Shown: positions 63,431-64,000 of the stretch, in pieces
Layout of the letters: every line of letters starts with the position of its first letter
How positions within the stretch are numbered: position 1 is the stretch's first letter
DNA from: Takakia lepidozioides
Taxonomy: Eukaryota > Streptophyta > Takakiopsida > Takakiales > Takakiaceae
Reading direction: 5' to 3'
Assembly: GCA_030704615.1 (NCBI GenBank)
Contig: CM060734.1
Location: 8,000,001 to 8,064,000, forward strand
Length of the DNA: 64,000 nt
Notes under the pieces: generated by a model
What the model was told of the DNA's origin: nothing
Database searches by the model: none
Seen by the model: only the letters and a program-made list of their open reading frames with translations
Made by a program: the position numbers and the translations under genes

Positions 63431-64000
63431 AACTGGCCAGATAAGCAGTCTAGTTGGTTGGACACTCTTTGGTACGACAAGTACACCGAGAAATCCGATC
63501 GGGCTTTATGCCATTTGTTTACTGGCTAACGCAAAGATGAATAAAAATGAACATAAGACTGACCATTGAAATGGGGATCTGACAATGAAGAGGAGTCGTT
63601 TTAATGTCACTGAACGACGTGGAGAAGTACGTCTTTCGCCGAGTATTTGCAGTATCAGTAACCCTGCAAATGTGCTACCCAGAGTGTATTGGAGAATGTA
63701 CCAGAAAGAAGAAACTATTGAGTAGAAGTGTGAGAGGGTTAAACTACTGTACAAAAAGATTGGAGAAAAAATGTAGTGTTTTCATAAGGAATTCTTAATC
63801 ACCCAACGATGCATTGAAGATGTCTAACATGCCAGACGGCCTCAACCAAAACCTTCCAGCTCAGTCAACTGTCACAAAATGGCAACATACTAGCCTTAGT
63901 GATATTTTTAACATGCGATAGCTTGAGACAAAAGGGAAAACCAACTCCAGCTTCAATGCAATATGGTAGCAACGAATATGCACAGTTTTACAAGCAACAA
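63430..64000. other. Unassigned DNA at the window edge
   Basis: Short frames only (64-82 codons). One minus frame (63506-63754) is hydrophobic (YILQYTLGSTFAGLLILQIL, VLCSFLFIFALAS), but no start context or neighbour supports it. Confidence 0.4.

Overview
The window looks like nuclear DNA of a land plant, most likely a large, transposon-rich, seed-free plant (fern, lycophyte or bryophyte). The reasons are GT-AG introns, chromodomain and L1-type retroelements, hAT and CACTA transposons, PPR-gene fragments, a tRNA-derived SINE, TTTAGGG-like motifs and the absence of bacterial gene organisation. I see no clearly intact host gene. Nearly everything recognisable is mobile-element coding sequence at some stage of decay, with nested insertions and large palindrome-rich repeat arrays. 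Coding similarities were judged by eye, so family names are recognitions and not search results.

Layout. 0-5 kb: dispersed and tandemly rearranged repeats, then a GC-rich island. 5.4-9.3 kb: a minus-strand retroelement with a chromodomain, a Dam-like segment and an RNase H domain, beside a decayed coiled-coil/Gln-rich plus-strand frame. 9.5-14.8 kb: microsatellites, a 0.8 kb element with terminal inverted repeats, an L1-type LINE remnant abutted by a hAT remnant, and a tandem region rich in TTTAGGG-like words. 15.3-24.5 kb: a decayed multi-exon gene with a ParB-like domain and a possible methyltransferase-like segment, followed by FCP1-phosphatase-like exons. Its introns and flanks carry ten copies of a CGCGNGATCNCGCG-type palindrome. 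25.6-35.9 kb: a hAT-type cluster of three genes (BED/DUF659 transposase, RING protein, small basic protein). Each has an array of GCGACCACC...GGTGGTCGC hairpins just upstream of a TATA box; a SINE has inserted in one array.

36-50.6 kb: a second cluster. A minus-strand ParB-like gene with a methyltransferase-like exon carries about 30 tandem copies of another hairpin, GTGTGCGG-TG-CCGCACAC, in a large intron-like stretch. It is divergent from an RNase H-fold, MULE-like transposase gene on the plus strand. That transposase is split by a complete 3,028-bp CACTA element (TIRs plus GCT target duplication) carrying captured, repeated PPR fragments. 51.5-54.4 kb: a ~110-bp tandem repeat in both orientations with tRNA-like modules. 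54.4-58.9 kb: an L1-type LINE interrupted at its ORF2 start by an 806-bp element with 14-bp TIRs and TTAA duplications (piggyBac-like). 59-64 kb: mostly unassigned DNA and one decayed minus-strand coding region.

Two themes recur. First, three unrelated gene clusters each own a distinct palindromic motif concentrated in introns or promoters; in two of them the gene encodes a ParB-like protein. Second, many reading frames are broken by TAG codons explainable by one CAG-to-TAG change, as expected from deamination of methylated CHG sites in silenced transposons.
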